Notes: generated from the letters alone by a model not told the origin. Counted from the first letter of the stretch, positions 44,761 through 54,012 are shown. The stretch is 64,000 nt of DNA from Streptomyces chattanoogensis (GCF_001294335.1 NZ_LGKG01000002.1:128548-192547); one strand, 5' to 3'. A program made the numbers and translations.

Positions 44761-44916
44761 TTACATGAGGAGACCCGGCCCCAGCGCAGGAACGATACCG
44801 GCGTTGGTCTCGTCGCCCTCGGAGGAGGCCTGGGCCGGCGCGGCCAGGGCGAGGCTTCCCAGGCAGAGCAGAACGGCCGTTGCCAGGACGGTGAAGGAAA
44901 GGCGGATGTGCTTCAT
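44761..44916 (-). CDS. Small secreted peptide precursor (51 residues)
   Basis: A 51-residue protein with a clear Sec signal peptide: MKHIRLS, a hydrophobic core VLATAVLLCLGSLALA, and cleavage after APAQA. The predicted mature peptide has only about 22 residues, starting SSEGDETNAG and ending ALGPGLLM: acidic, then hydrophobic. GAGAGGG lies 8 bases before ATG 44916. It is downstream of an ECF sigma gene on the same strand (170 bp) and may belong to its regulon. I recognise no family; a signalling or surface peptide is possible. The preceding 130 bp (44631-44760) hold no recognised gene. Confidence 0.6.
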   Translation of the reverse strand: MKHIRLSFTVLATAVLLCLGSLALAAPAQASSEGDETNAGIVPALGPGLLM

Positions 44917-45086
44917 TGGGCCCTCTCGCTGTGTGCGGACCGCGCGCAGTCCACGCGGCACGTGGTTGCTGTTGAGAAACCCGGGACCGGCGGGTCGATC
45001 CGCCAGGAGGGTTTCCCTCGATTCACCTGCGCAAACACAGAGTCACTCTGGTGAAGGAAGGGACGCGGGGGAACCCGCCACACCGG

Positions 45087-45707
45087 TCACGTCGCCACCA
45101 CCCGAGGGACTCGTGCACAGGTCTCGGCAGACCTCAGCCACCCGATGAGGTCGGCGCGGGCGCGGGCCACCCGGGAGCGCACCGTGCCGATCGGACAGCC
45201 CACCACCGCCGCGGCATCCGCGTACGGCATCCCGACCAGCTGGGTGAGAACGAATGCCTCGCGCCGCTCGCCATCCAGTGCGTCGAGCAGCTCGCCCAGC
45301 GCCAGACCGTCCTCGAACCCAGGCAGTCCGCTCGGCTGCCGGTGTTCGGCGACCGCCTGCCAGTCCTCGACGTCGGCGATACGGGGACGGGCGGCGGCGG
45401 AGCGGTAGCGGTCGATCACCACCCGGCGGGCTATGGACAGCAGCCAGGTGCGGGCACACGAGCGCCCGGCGAAACCCGGGAGGCCGGTGAGGGCCCGCAG
45501 AAAGGTCTCTTGGGCCAGATCGTCGGCCCCGTTCGTATCGCCGCTCAAGTGCGCCACGAATCGCCATACGTCCCGGTGGCTGGCGCGGATGAAGCGCTCG
45601 ACGGCGACCGCGTCACCGTGCCCCGCGGCCAGCGCCAGGTCGGTCAGGTGCTCATCGTCCACAGCGGTCCGCTTGCCACGGGCCGGACCAACAAGGGCAG
45701 GAATCAT
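45087..45707 (-). CDS. ECF-family RNA polymerase sigma factor
   Basis: A 206-residue ECF sigma factor. Region 2 contains FIRASHRDVWRFVAHLSG and ADDLAQETFLRAL, followed by RTWLLSIARRVVIDRYR. Region 4 contains LDGERREAFVLTQLVGMPYA and VGCPIGTVRSRVARARADLI. ATG 45707 has AAGGA upstream; a later GTG at 45662 would also leave both regions whole. There is no anti-sigma gene with a zinc-binding motif directly adjacent. The upstream gene on the strand, a Met-rich membrane protein, lies 371 bp away and the downstream gene encodes a short secreted peptide. The control mechanism is unclear; it may be regulated by level or by a distant anti-sigma factor. Confidence 0.9.
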   Translation of the reverse strand: MIPALVGPARGKRTAVDDEHLTDLALAAGHGDAVAVERFIRASHRDVWRFVAHLSGDTNGADDLAQETFLRALTGLPGFAGRSCARTWLLSIARRVVIDRYRSAAARPRIADVEDWQAVAEHRQPSGLPGFEDGLALGELLDALDGERREAFVLTQLVGMPYADAAAVVGCPIGTVRSRVARARADLIGWLRSAETCARVPRVVAT

Positions 45708-46078
45708 CGCCACATGTCCTTCGGAGTCTGCGGGCCGCACCAAGGCATGGCACGGCCCCATCGGTGAGCGGCACTCCCAGTACCCACCTGCCGGTCGGTG
45801 ACGACGTCAAGGGGCAATGGCCGACAGGCGTCTGTCCAGGGGCAGGCCGGAGGGCCGCAGGGCCAAGGCCGGCGTGGGTGGGCGCAGCGCTCACGGAGTA
45901 TGAGCCGGGCAGCCGCGCGGACACGCCGGTAATCCGCCCGCCACCGATGCCGTGCACATTGCGCAAAGGGGAGTGGGGGATCCCGGACGATCGACAGCAT
46001 GGCGTCATGGGCGACAGTGGCGTCAATGACGGCATTGCGCGTTCCCGGGCGGCGCCGGGAGGGTCTCAGGACGAGCGG
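45708..46078. other. Intergenic region upstream of the ECF sigma gene
   Basis: About 371 bp without a gene I can support. Near 46000-46040 the sequence has repeated ATGGCGTCATGG/AGTGGCGTCAATG-like units with GGCGTCA cores. Open frames on both strands have no family resemblance and poor wobble-position bias. The promoter of the sigma gene must be here; no confident -10/-35 pair was found. Confidence 0.35.
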
Positions 46079-46747
46079 TCAGCAGCAGAGGGAAAGCCTC
46101 GGCGGGCCCCTGCGGGAGAGGACGTGGTGCAGGAAGGCCCCGCTCAGGCGCACGACATGACCGGCGGCGGCCACGGGGCGGGCAGACGGCTTCAGATCGG
46201 TCCGGTCCAGAGTCGTCAGGACCAGCAGCAGGGGCGCGAACAGCACCGCGGCCACGCTGCGGGCGAGCCGGAACGCGGCCGCCTCGCCGCGCCACAGCCA
46301 CAATCCGCACACCACCGCGGCCAGCGTGTGGGCAAGGAACATGCCCAGTGCCCCATGGCCGGACGGCATCAGCGGCAACTGACTCGTATCGCCGTGCAGT
46401 GCAGCCATCCGCCCCACGGGCACGGCGGAGCCGGCGGGCATGTCGGCCATGCCCGCCATGCCGTTCATTCCAGGCATGCTCGGACGCGACTGCGCCAGGC
46501 CGAACAAGGAGTGCAGGCCGAGTTGAGCCACGACGGTGGCACCAGTGACGACGAGCCCACCGCGTTCACGTCCTGCCGACCTCCAGGCCACCGAGCCCGT
46601 GGTGCCGAGTGCGGCAACCAGAGCCCACCAGGGCAGGGGCTGCGCGGACATCAGCGCATGCCCCAGGGCTGCGGTCGTCACGCACACCACCGCGAAGATC
46701 GCGGCGCGCACAGCACGTGAAACCGACCCGGCAGTCATGTTGGACAT
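46079..46747 (-). CDS. Met/His-rich integral membrane protein
   Basis: A 222-residue protein with about five membrane segments (AIFAVVCVTTAALGHALM; ALVAALGTTGSVAW; ATVVAQLGLHSLFGLA; HTLAAVVCGLWLW; VLFAPLLLVLTTL). Between segments is a Met-rich loop, SMPGMNGMAGMADMPAG, followed by His residues. Such loops bind copper in several exporters and chaperones, and genes like this often sit near ECF sigma factors and copper proteins in Streptomyces; a copper-related role is possible but not shown. ATG 46747 is one of two close starts (the other is 46738), and neither has a strong ribosome binding site. Confidence 0.7.
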   Translation of the reverse strand: MSNMTAGSVSRAVRAAIFAVVCVTTAALGHALMSAQPLPWWALVAALGTTGSVAWRSAGRERGGLVVTGATVVAQLGLHSLFGLAQSRPSMPGMNGMAGMADMPAGSAVPVGRMAALHGDTSQLPLMPSGHGALGMFLAHTLAAVVCGLWLWRGEAAAFRLARSVAAVLFAPLLLVLTTLDRTDLKPSARPVAAAGHVVRLSGAFLHHVLSRRGPPRLSLCC

Positions 46748-47075
46748 CGTGCCAGCCGCTTCGCCCGCTCGGGAGGGGGCATGGCGCCTCAGGCCGAGTT
46801 GTTGTCCAGATCTGCTAAAGCGGGTCCTATGGACCGTCAACTCACCGTCAACTCACGTCAATTCACCAGCAACTCACCGGCAGGCCCCCTGAGATGGAGA
46901 TTCGGCGGGATGACTCCGCCCGTCGGCGCGGGCCGGTCACGGCCTGCACACTCTCTCCAAATGCTCCACAAGAAGTTCGAGATGTGATCGAGCCTCCTTA
47001 CGTTACGTTCCTCCCGTCGCCTGACCGCCCGCTCTTACGGCTCACTTGGTCAGACGCGACGTCATGGGGGGAACC
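46748..47075. promoter_or_regulatory. Upstream region of the 1186-residue protein gene
   Basis: About 328 bp of noncoding sequence between divergent genes. It contains a four-unit repeat at 46836-46878 (listed separately) and a less GC-rich stretch near 46985-47015 with CTTACGTTACGTTCC. Both divergent promoters should be here. No open frame with coding character was seen. Confidence 0.45.
46836..46878. repeat. Four tandem 11-bp units, helically phased
   Basis: Two exact copies of CCGTCAACTCA (46836-46846, 46847-46857) are followed by the variants CGTCAATTCA (46858-46867) and CCAGCAACTCA (46868-46878). The period of about 11 bases places each unit on the same face of the helix, as in arrays bound cooperatively by a regulator. 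It lies about 200 bp upstream of the 1186-residue protein gene and 90 bp from the divergent membrane protein gene. Confidence 0.75.
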
Positions 47076-50000
47076 ATGGACATCGCCTTTCCGACCGACG
47101 ACACCGGTAGCCCTGCCCGCTGCTGTGTGTTTCTCTCCGACAACAGGACCGGCGGCCCCGTCTCCGGGGCGCTGGCCTTCCTCGAGGCCCAACTGACCGT
47201 CACCGAGGAGGGATCCGGCGGTGAGGCGGGGATGGCCGCCCGCGCCGCGCACACGGTCCGCATCCCGCTGGGGCTGCTCGGCAGTGACCACGCCGGATAT
47301 CTCTCGTGGGACCTGGCACCTCTGTGGCGGCAGGCCCTGCAACTGGCCGAGCGGCCCGACGGCTCCACTGCCGAGGTCCGGCTCGCCCATGTGTGGCTCT
47401 ACCTCGGCGGTCCGCTGCAGAGCGCGGTGGACGTCCTGGCCGAGGCCGACGAACGGGCGCAGGCACTGGTCCTGCGGCTCGGCGTGGACCGCGGCGGCGT
47501 CTTCACCGGTTCCGCCACCGGCTTCCCGGCGATGCAGTCGCCCTCGCTCCTCGACTGGTATCTCTCGCCGGGCTCCTTCGCGTACGTACCGGCCGAACTC
47601 ATCGGTCAGGACGGCTGCGAGACCCTGCTGCCGTCCAATGTGGCCACGCAGCAGTACCAGGTGCACCAGATCGTGACCGTCCCGGACCTGACGGCGCGCC
47701 TGGACTACGGCGCTGCGTACGCGGCACCGGCCGGGGACGGCAACGGCACCTCCGACGGCTCCGGTACTTCCGACGGCACCTCCGACGGCACCTCCGATTA
47801 CGCCGTCCCGGTCCCGATCGCCCTGGTCATCAGCTACGACGTCACCTGGATCCCCGTGGGGCACGGGCTCGGCCAGGTCACCTACAGCCTGCCGCTGGCA
47901 CCGGGCGAGCAGGTGCAGCTCGCGGTCGTGGACTGGTCACGGACCTCGACGGACAGCCGACTGGAGGACATCGCCCTCACGGACGACCTGGAGCACGCCC
48001 TCACCCGCGACCGGACGGTCGACGAGGTGGTCAAGGGCGCCGTCAACGAGTGGCAGCGCGGCGGCTCGGTGATGGCCGGCGCGGCGGGCGCGGCGTCGAT
48101 GGGCATGTTCGGCGGCTCCGCCGCGATCGGCGGCGGCTACGCCACGACGACCGGCGACCGCAGTGTCTCGGCGGACACCGTGCAGAACCTGCACGACCAG
48201 ATCCGCCAGCACTCCACGTCCGTACGCGATATGCGCAGCACCGTGGTCGTACAGTCCCGGCAGGCGGAGACCTCCACCGCGCAGACCCGGACCGTACGCA
48301 ACCACAATCACGCGCATGCGATGACCCTGCTCTACTACGAGGTGCTGCGGCATTTCCGGGTGCTCGTCGAGCGCGGCGCGGTGCGCCCGGCGGTCCTGCT
48401 GCCCGCCGCGTCCCCGAACCTCGACGACGAGCTGGTCATCGTCCGCTACCGGCGCCTGCTGCAGGCCGGGCTGCTCGATCCCCAGCTGGCCGGCGGATTC
48501 GACGCGGTGGAGAAGTACGCGGCCTGGCAGGAACTCCAGCCCGAGGTCCCGGTGCCGCCCGACCCGGGCAGTGTCGAGTTCATCCTCTTCCAGTTCCGTT
48601 TCACCATCGGTGACCTGTCCAACTTCCAGGACCGGGTGCCCACGACGGTCACCCTGACCCAGCGCGCCCCGGACGGCGGCCAGAAGGTCACGAACCTGGT
48701 CCGTCCGCAGCACAGCGACTGGGACCCCGATCCGACGCATCTGCAGAATCCCGGGGACTTCCAGCACACCCACGCGATGGTCGATCTCGCGGGTGTGCCC
48801 AGGCCCGACGAGCGCGTCAACTGGCGGGATCTGCGCACGATTTCGGTGACCCTGACCCCGCCCCACACCGAAGGCAGGAACGACGACGTCGCGGTGGAAC
48901 ATCTGGTCGTCACGGCCGTGGACACCGCGGGCAACACCCACCTCCTGGTCGACGAGCCCAGCGGCAAGCTGTTCCAGAAGCCGTCCACGACCTGGGCGCT
49001 GGCGGTCCGTCAGGCGCCGGAGCCGGCGCCCGCGCCGAGCCCGTTCCAGCGGCTGAGCGACGAGGAGAACCTGCTGCGGATCCGGCTGCGCAGACACCTG
49101 GTGCAGAACCGCGAGCACTACTACCGGCTGATCCGGCTCGGTGAGGACCCCAATGCCCGGTGGACGGAACTGGCGGGCAGCAGCCTCACCGTCGGGGGCA
49201 TTACGCGCCCGCTGTTCCAGGCCGTCGAGAACCGCGCCCTGGAGGTGCTCGGGGATTCCACGGCCTTCCCGCTCGACCCCGCCCTGTTCGACGACTCGGG
49301 CGAGGGACAGGTACGCCTTCCCGAGGTGGCTCCCGCCCGCAGCGAGCAGCTGATCAGCCTGCCGACCCGCGGGGTCTTCGCCGAGGCCAAACTCGGCCAC
49401 TGCAACTCCGCGGAGGTCATCGACAACACCCGGTTCTGGGACTGGCAGAAGTCGCCCGACCCGGACAGTGCCCCGGGGATCGCCCCGGTGTCCACGGCGA
49501 GCCGGGAGGTGGTCGTCTCCACGACGCCCTCGGGACTGCCCGCCTCGGCCGTGACGATCGTCCAGCCGCCGCAGGCCCCCGACCCCGTGGGCATGGCGGC
49601 GGCCCTTCAGCTCCTCGGCCAGGGCGACATCTTCCGCGATATGTCGATGCAGAAGGAGATCGCCGCGCTGCTGACGTCGCTCGCGAGCAACGCGGCCGGC
49701 CTCGCGGGCAAGAACCCCGGTACGCCCGGCGCGCCCGGCACCGGCTCGACGCCCGGCACCGGGACGGGCGGCGGTACGGGGACGGGCACCCCCGGCACGG
49801 GAACCGGCGCCGGCACCGGCACTCCGTCCGGCGGCGGCACCGGCACCGGAGGCACCACGCCCCCGGGAACGGGCGGAACCGGAGGAACAGACCCCCACCC
49901 GGGCGGCACCCCGGGAACCACAGGGCCCGGTACGCAACCCGGCCCCGGCGACGGCGGATCCGGCACACCGAAGCCGCCCGCTCCCGCACCCCGTCCCACT

Positions 50001-50636
50001 CCCCGGCCGCCCGTGCCGATCGGCTCGGACAACCGGTCGTTCGTCTTCAGCTTCGCCCCGGTCAGTTTCGGCCCCAGCGAGGCGGACTGGGAGCGCGGCA
50101 GGTTCGCCATCGCGATCTTCCAGGACGGCAAGCCGGTGCTCAGCCAGGACAATGTGGTGCCCGCGGCGCCCAGCGTCATCCTCAACGGCAAGGTCGCCCC
50201 GAACAAACCCCTGGACATCGTGGTCGACGGCTCGTCCAGCCACTGGGTGACCTACCCGTCGATCTACTCCTCCGCCATGGCGGGCAACCCGGCCACCACC
50301 GGTACGCCTCCCGGCATCCTGATCACCACACATCTGGTCGGCAAGCTGACGCTCGCCGGTCTGGATCCCACGCAGCGCAGTTACGTCTTCTCGATCCAAC
50401 GGGAGGTCAAGTTCACCTCGGTGACGCTGAGCGAACAGCAGATCCGGCAGCAGGGCCTGGAGAAGGCGGTGTCCGGGCAGATCAACGCCAGTTTCGACAA
50501 GGTCATTTCGTTCGGCGCGGGGCTCAGCTCCTCCGAGACGTCCTCGACCAGCAGCGGAACGACCACCAACAAGACGGACACCGTACCGGTCACCTACTTC
50601 AGCGGACTGATGTCGGTCGTCCCGGTCAAGAACTGA
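47076..50636 (+). CDS. Large protein of unknown function with Gly/Thr/Pro-rich linker (1186 residues)
   Basis: I do not recognise the family. The protein has no signal peptide or membrane segment. Residues 1-220 form a mixed domain; a short GTSD repeat (224-241) follows; then comes a conserved-looking segment with GLGQVTYSLPLAPGEQVQLA and a helical part with RNHNHAHAMTLLYYEVLRHF. A low-complexity linker of Gly, Thr and Pro spans about 878-981. The C-terminal 200 residues contain serine-rich repeats (GLSSSETSSTSSGTTTNKTD). ATG 47076 has GGGGGGAA five bases upstream. It is followed by a terminator-like hairpin, then a membrane protein and two kinase genes on the same strand. Such modular organisation suggests a structural or envelope role, but this is open. 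Confidence 0.75.
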   Translation: MDIAFPTDDTGSPARCCVFLSDNRTGGPVSGALAFLEAQLTVTEEGSGGEAGMAARAAHTVRIPLGLLGSDHAGYLSWDLAPLWRQALQLAERPDGSTAEVRLAHVWLYLGGPLQSAVDVLAEADERAQALVLRLGVDRGGVFTGSATGFPAMQSPSLLDWYLSPGSFAYVPAELIGQDGCETLLPSNVATQQYQVHQIVTVPDLTARLDYGAAYAAPAGDGNGTSDGSGTSDGTSDGTSDYAVPVPIALVISYDVTWIPVGHGLGQVTYSLPLAPGEQVQLAVVDWSRTSTDSRLEDIALTDDLEHALTRDRTVDEVVKGAVNEWQRGGSVMAGAAGAASMGMFGGSAAIGGGYATTTGDRSVSADTVQNLHDQIRQHSTSVRDMRSTVVVQSRQAETSTAQTRTVRNHNHAHAMTLLYYEVLRHFRVLVERGAVRPAVLLPAASPNLDDELVIVRYRRLLQAGLLDPQLAGGFDAVEKYAAWQELQPEVPVPPDPGSVEFILFQFRFTIGDLSNFQDRVPTTVTLTQRAPDGGQKVTNLVRPQHSDWDPDPTHLQNPGDFQHTHAMVDLAGVPRPDERVNWRDLRTISVTLTPPHTEGRNDDVAVEHLVVTAVDTAGNTHLLVDEPSGKLFQKPSTTWALAVRQAPEPAPAPSPFQRLSDEENLLRIRLRRHLVQNREHYYRLIRLGEDPNARWTELAGSSLTVGGITRPLFQAVENRALEVLGDSTAFPLDPALFDDSGEGQVRLPEVAPARSEQLISLPTRGVFAEAKLGHCNSAEVIDNTRFWDWQKSPDPDSAPGIAPVSTASREVVVSTTPSGLPASAVTIVQPPQAPDPVGMAAALQLLGQGDIFRDMSMQKEIAALLTSLASNAAGLAGKNPGTPGAPGTGSTPGTGTGGGTGTGTPGTGTGAGTGTPSGGGTGTGGTTPPGTGGTGGTDPHPGGTPGTTGPGTQPGPGDGGSGTPKPPAPAPRPTPRPPVPIGSDNRSFVFSFAPVSFGPSEADWERGRFAIAIFQDGKPVLSQDNVVPAAPSVILNGKVAPNKPLDIVVDGSSSHWVTYPSIYSSAMAGNPATTGTPPGILITTHLVGKLTLAGLDPTQRSYVFSIQREVKFTSVTLSEQQIRQQGLEKAVSGQINASFDKVISFGAGLSSSETSSTSSGTTTNKTDTVPVTYFSGLMSVVPVKN
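47745..47798 (+). repeat. In-frame 12-bp tandem repeat encoding GTSD units
   Basis: GGCACCTCCGAC or a close variant occurs four times (47745, 47763, 47775, 47787), with one GGCTCC spacer after the first. The unit is a multiple of three, so copy number can change without breaking the frame; it encodes Gly-Thr-Ser-Asp repeats in a surface-like loop of the 1186-residue protein. Confidence 0.8.
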
Positions 50637-50649
50637 CAGACAGCGCCAC

Positions 50650-50678
50650 GTAGCCGACGGAACCTTCCCGTCGGCTAC
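50650..50678 (+). terminator. Hairpin after the 1186-residue protein gene
   Basis: GTAGCCGACGG and CCGTCGGCTAC pair perfectly over 11 bases with the loop AACCTTC, 14 bases after the stop codon. There is no U-tract, but the GC-rich stem fits Streptomyces terminators. It suggests that the downstream membrane protein and kinase genes have their own promoter in the remaining 240 bp. Confidence 0.7.
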
Positions 50679-50921
50679 CGGTGCGTCCGGGTGCCGCCAA
50701 GGCGTCCACGCGCCAAGCAGAGGACGGATTCCTTCCGTTGACCCGTCTCAGTCCATAAAGTCCGCCACTTCAGCAACATTTCATCGCCGTTTCATCGCCT
50801 CGCGAAAGAGTTCGGCACGTCGCGTCGGGACCCCGGTGCGCCTTCGCCCCGGGCCCGGCCCACGGGACCGGCCCGTGCCGTTCCCGACGGCGAGAACCGG
50901 ACGGAAAAAGCGAGTTGCCCC

Positions 50922-51752
50922 GTGAGTGAGACCCCGCAGTTGGACCCCCGAAAGGGCTCTGGCGAGACCGGCCCCATCCCGCCGCTCCCGGAGCGGGCGC
51001 CGGCTGCGCCGTCGGCCTGGTCGCAGACGGTCCCGGCGACGCTGCCGCAGCACGGTGACCCGGCCGCGGGGCGGGGACGCGGCAGTGCACGGCTCTGGCT
51101 GATAGTTGGTGGCGCCGCGCTCGCCGTGGCCGCGATCGTCGGTGTGGTTGTCGCCATGTCGGGGGGCGACGGCAAGAACACGGCGTCGGAGAACTCCCCC
51201 GCCGCTCCGGGCGGCGCCAAGCCACCGGCGCCCGGCGCGGCGGAGCCCGCGGGGAAGACCTACACCAAGGTCCCCGAGGGCTGTGAGCTGATCAAGGCGT
51301 CCACCCTCGCGCGCATCGCGCCCGGAACCGAGTGCAAGCCGTCGCAGTTCGACAACGCCACCATGGCGGCGATGATCACCAGGATGCCCAGCTGGAAGAC
51401 GCCCTTCGGCTCCAGCGGCGCGTTCCTGGACCTGGACGTGAACCTCTCGGTCTCCCCAGGGGCGAAAGGCATGTACGACATGCACAAGAAGACCGCCCTC
51501 ACCGCCTTGGGCAAGGTGCGCAAGGTCACCGATTCCCGGCCGCTCCACGATCTCGGCAACGAGGCCCACGTCGTCCACGCCGTCGACAAGGCACCGATGG
51601 ACCTGGCCGAGGCAACGGTGATCGTCCGCGCCGGCAACGCCGAGTACACCGTGGGCTACAGCTACGACGTCCAACGCTCCGGCATGAACCAGCAGCAGGC
51701 CGAGGACGCCGCCATCGCCGCCGCCCACGATGTGCTCGGCTCACTCGGCTGA
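50922..51752 (+). CDS. Single-pass membrane protein with extracytoplasmic domain
   Basis: A 276-residue protein with a proline-rich cytoplasmic N-terminus of about 55 residues, one membrane segment (LWLIVGGAALAVAAIVGVVVAM), an Ala/Pro linker and an extracytoplasmic domain of about 165 residues. The domain holds two Cys in EGCELIKASTLARIAPGTEC that could form a disulfide and resembles DUF3558-like solute or substrate-binding domains of actinobacteria. The GTG start at 50922 follows GCGAG. It directly precedes two kinase-PQQ genes (the next start is 16 bases after its stop), so it is likely a partner or substrate of those kinases; its N-terminus contains Ser/Thr residues. Confidence 0.75.
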   Translation: MSETPQLDPRKGSGETGPIPPLPERAPAAPSAWSQTVPATLPQHGDPAAGRGRGSARLWLIVGGAALAVAAIVGVVVAMSGGDGKNTASENSPAAPGGAKPPAPGAAEPAGKTYTKVPEGCELIKASTLARIAPGTECKPSQFDNATMAAMITRMPSWKTPFGSSGAFLDLDVNLSVSPGAKGMYDMHKKTALTALGKVRKVTDSRPLHDLGNEAHVVHAVDKAPMDLAEATVIVRAGNAEYTVGYSYDVQRSGMNQQQAEDAAIAAAHDVLGSLG

Positions 51753-51768
51753 CCCCGGCCGCAGCACA

Positions 51769-54012
51769 GTGGACACACCCCAGCAGGGCGGCAGCGGCGC
51801 GACGCTGCCGCGGACCCGTCAGCAGACCGCCCTCACACAGCCGCAGCCCTCGGCTCCGGCCGTGGCCCCGGCCCCGCAGCGGCAGGGCCCGGGCCGGATC
51901 GGCCCGTACGAGGTCTTCCAACTCCTCGGTGAGGGCGGCATGGGCCAGGTCTTCCTCGCCAGGTCGCCCGGCTCGCGCCTGGTCGCGCTGAAGGTCATCC
52001 GGCCCGAGTACGCCGAGGCGCCGAACTTCCGCGGGCGCTTCCGGCGCGAGGCCGACGCCGCCCGTAAGGTGAGCGGCTTCTTCACTCCGCCGGTGCTCGA
52101 CGCGAACGCCGACTCCCCCCAGCCCTGGCTGGCCACCGCCTATATCCCCGCACCGTCCCTGCACGACGTCGTACGCCGTTTCGGCGTGCTGCCCGAGCCG
52201 GCCCTGCGGGCCCTGGGCACCGGCCTCGCGGAGGCGCTGCTGGCGATCCACTCCGCCGGCCTCGTCCACCGCGACCTCAAACCCGGGAACGTCCTGGTGG
52301 CCGAGGACGGGCCCCGCGTCATCGACTTCGGCATCAGCCGGGCGGTGGATGCGACACAGGTGACCCGGACGGGTGCCGTGATGGGGACGCCCGGCTTCAT
52401 GGCCCCCGAGCAGATCGTGTCGAGCCGCGAGGCCGGGCCGGCAGCCGATGTCTTCTCCCTCGGCTGCATCCTGGTCTTCGCGGCCACCGGGCGGGGGCCC
52501 TTCGGTACCGGAAACACCGCCGAGGTCCTCTACCGGGCCGTTCATGCCCCGCCGGAGCTGACCGGCCTCCCCGACGCGCTGCGTTCGCTGGGGGCGTCCT
52601 GCCTGGACAAGGATCCCGCCCGCAGGCCGTCCGCCACCGAACTGCTGGCCGCACTGGGTCCCGCCGCTCCCGCCGCGCTGCTCACGCCGGGTCTGCGGGA
52701 GGATCTCGCCAGGCGGGAGGCGCACGCCGCGGTCCTGGTGACGGCGCCTCCGGTGCCCGTCACCCCGTTGGTCACGGCGGCCCCGAGCGGGCCGAGCCGT
52801 CGCCGCTTCCTGTGGATCGCCGCGGCCGGCGGCACCGCGGCAGCGGCCGCGGGCGCCGCGGCCCTGGCCGGCTGGGGGTCGAAGCCCGAGCGCACCCCGC
52901 GCCGCGGCAGCAGCAGGGGCACCGCGGTCCGGCCCGGCGCCACGGTGCCCCCAGGCCCGAAGCCGCAGTGGTCGAGGCCCCTGCGGAGCCTGCAGAACGG
53001 ACAGCTGCGGCTGCTCGGCGACACCCTCGTGCGATGGGATCAGACCACCGCGATCGGCTATGCCACCGCGACCGGAAAGGAACGGTGGACGGCCGCGCCC
53101 CGTTTGCCCGCCGACGTCAGCGGCAAGCCCACCTGGCTCGGTGTCCAGGGATCGACGCTGTTCGCCACGGCCTGGGGCGACCGCGGCCACCTGCTGGGCC
53201 TGGACGGCGACGGGGCGCTGAAGTTCAGCCACCCGGTCACCGAGCCGGAGGAGGGGACCTCCTTCCCCGACAGCATCCACGACGTCTTCTGCGTCACGGA
53301 CTCGGTGGCCGTCATCGGCACTTCCAGCGACCAGGGCTACGGCGTACGCGCCGTGAACCTCTCCACGGGGAAGGTGTTGTGGTCCCGCAAGGTGGCCGGC
53401 AGCGACTTCCATGCCTACGCCGTCACACGCTTCTGCTTCCTGCACGACGCCGGCACGGTCCACGGCCTTGACCTGCGGACCGGCGAGGTGCGGTGGACGG
53501 TCCGGGACGTCGCCCGGCCCGGCGACTACCCGCAGCTGGCCACCGACGGGAACGTGCTGCTCGTCACCAGCACCAAAGTGCAGGCGTTCCGCGTCACCGA
53601 CGGCCGGAGACTGTGGACCGCCGTCGACGAGCCGACCACCCTCAACCCGACCGCGGTCCTGGGCAAGCGGGCCTACGTCGTGGACGGCCAGGACACCGTG
53701 TTCGCCCTCGACACCAGCACCGGCAGACAACTGTGGCACACCGCGAGCCCGCTGTCCCTGGCCCCCGGCGGCGCCTCCGATCCGGGCCCCTCCGTCTCCT
53801 CGTCCCTGCTGGCATACCCCCTGTTCAGCGGCGAGGCCTCGGGCTTCGTCGCCCTGCGCACCTCGGACGGCAAGGTCCTCTGGGCGCACCAGGGTTCGGG
53901 CGCCGAAACCAAAACCAAAAGCAGCACCGTGTGGCGGGTGCAGACCACCGGCACCACCGTCTACGCCGCATCCGACACCACCCTCTACGCCTTCCGGAGC
54001 GCCACCCGATGA
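51769..54012 (+). CDS. Membrane Ser/Thr protein kinase with PQQ-type beta-propeller
   Basis: A 747-residue Hanks-type kinase. After a proline/glutamine-rich N-terminus of about 40 residues come the glycine loop GEGGMGQVFLAR, VALKVIRPEY, the catalytic loop HRDLKPGNVLV, DFGISRAVDA and GTPGFMAPEQ. A membrane segment (RRRFLWIAAAGGTAAAAAGA) and a C-terminal propeller follow, with units such as GKERWTAAPRLP and GEVRWTVRDVAR. Catalytic residues are intact. The GTG at 51769 is my choice; an earlier GTG at 51730 overlaps the upstream gene and is an alternative. Its stop overlaps the next kinase start as ATGA, so the two are translationally coupled. Confidence 0.88.
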   Translation: MDTPQQGGSGATLPRTRQQTALTQPQPSAPAVAPAPQRQGPGRIGPYEVFQLLGEGGMGQVFLARSPGSRLVALKVIRPEYAEAPNFRGRFRREADAARKVSGFFTPPVLDANADSPQPWLATAYIPAPSLHDVVRRFGVLPEPALRALGTGLAEALLAIHSAGLVHRDLKPGNVLVAEDGPRVIDFGISRAVDATQVTRTGAVMGTPGFMAPEQIVSSREAGPAADVFSLGCILVFAATGRGPFGTGNTAEVLYRAVHAPPELTGLPDALRSLGASCLDKDPARRPSATELLAALGPAAPAALLTPGLREDLARREAHAAVLVTAPPVPVTPLVTAAPSGPSRRRFLWIAAAGGTAAAAAGAAALAGWGSKPERTPRRGSSRGTAVRPGATVPPGPKPQWSRPLRSLQNGQLRLLGDTLVRWDQTTAIGYATATGKERWTAAPRLPADVSGKPTWLGVQGSTLFATAWGDRGHLLGLDGDGALKFSHPVTEPEEGTSFPDSIHDVFCVTDSVAVIGTSSDQGYGVRAVNLSTGKVLWSRKVAGSDFHAYAVTRFCFLHDAGTVHGLDLRTGEVRWTVRDVARPGDYPQLATDGNVLLVTSTKVQAFRVTDGRRLWTAVDEPTTLNPTAVLGKRAYVVDGQDTVFALDTSTGRQLWHTASPLSLAPGGASDPGPSVSSSLLAYPLFSGEASGFVALRTSDGKVLWAHQGSGAETKTKSSTVWRVQTTGTTVYAASDTTLYAFRSATR

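Noticed and set aside
49700..50020. GC-rich repetitive DNA within the large gene, considered as a noncoding repeat or recombination site
   Set aside because: It translates to a continuous Gly/Thr/Pro linker in the gene's own frame, so codon usage explains it.
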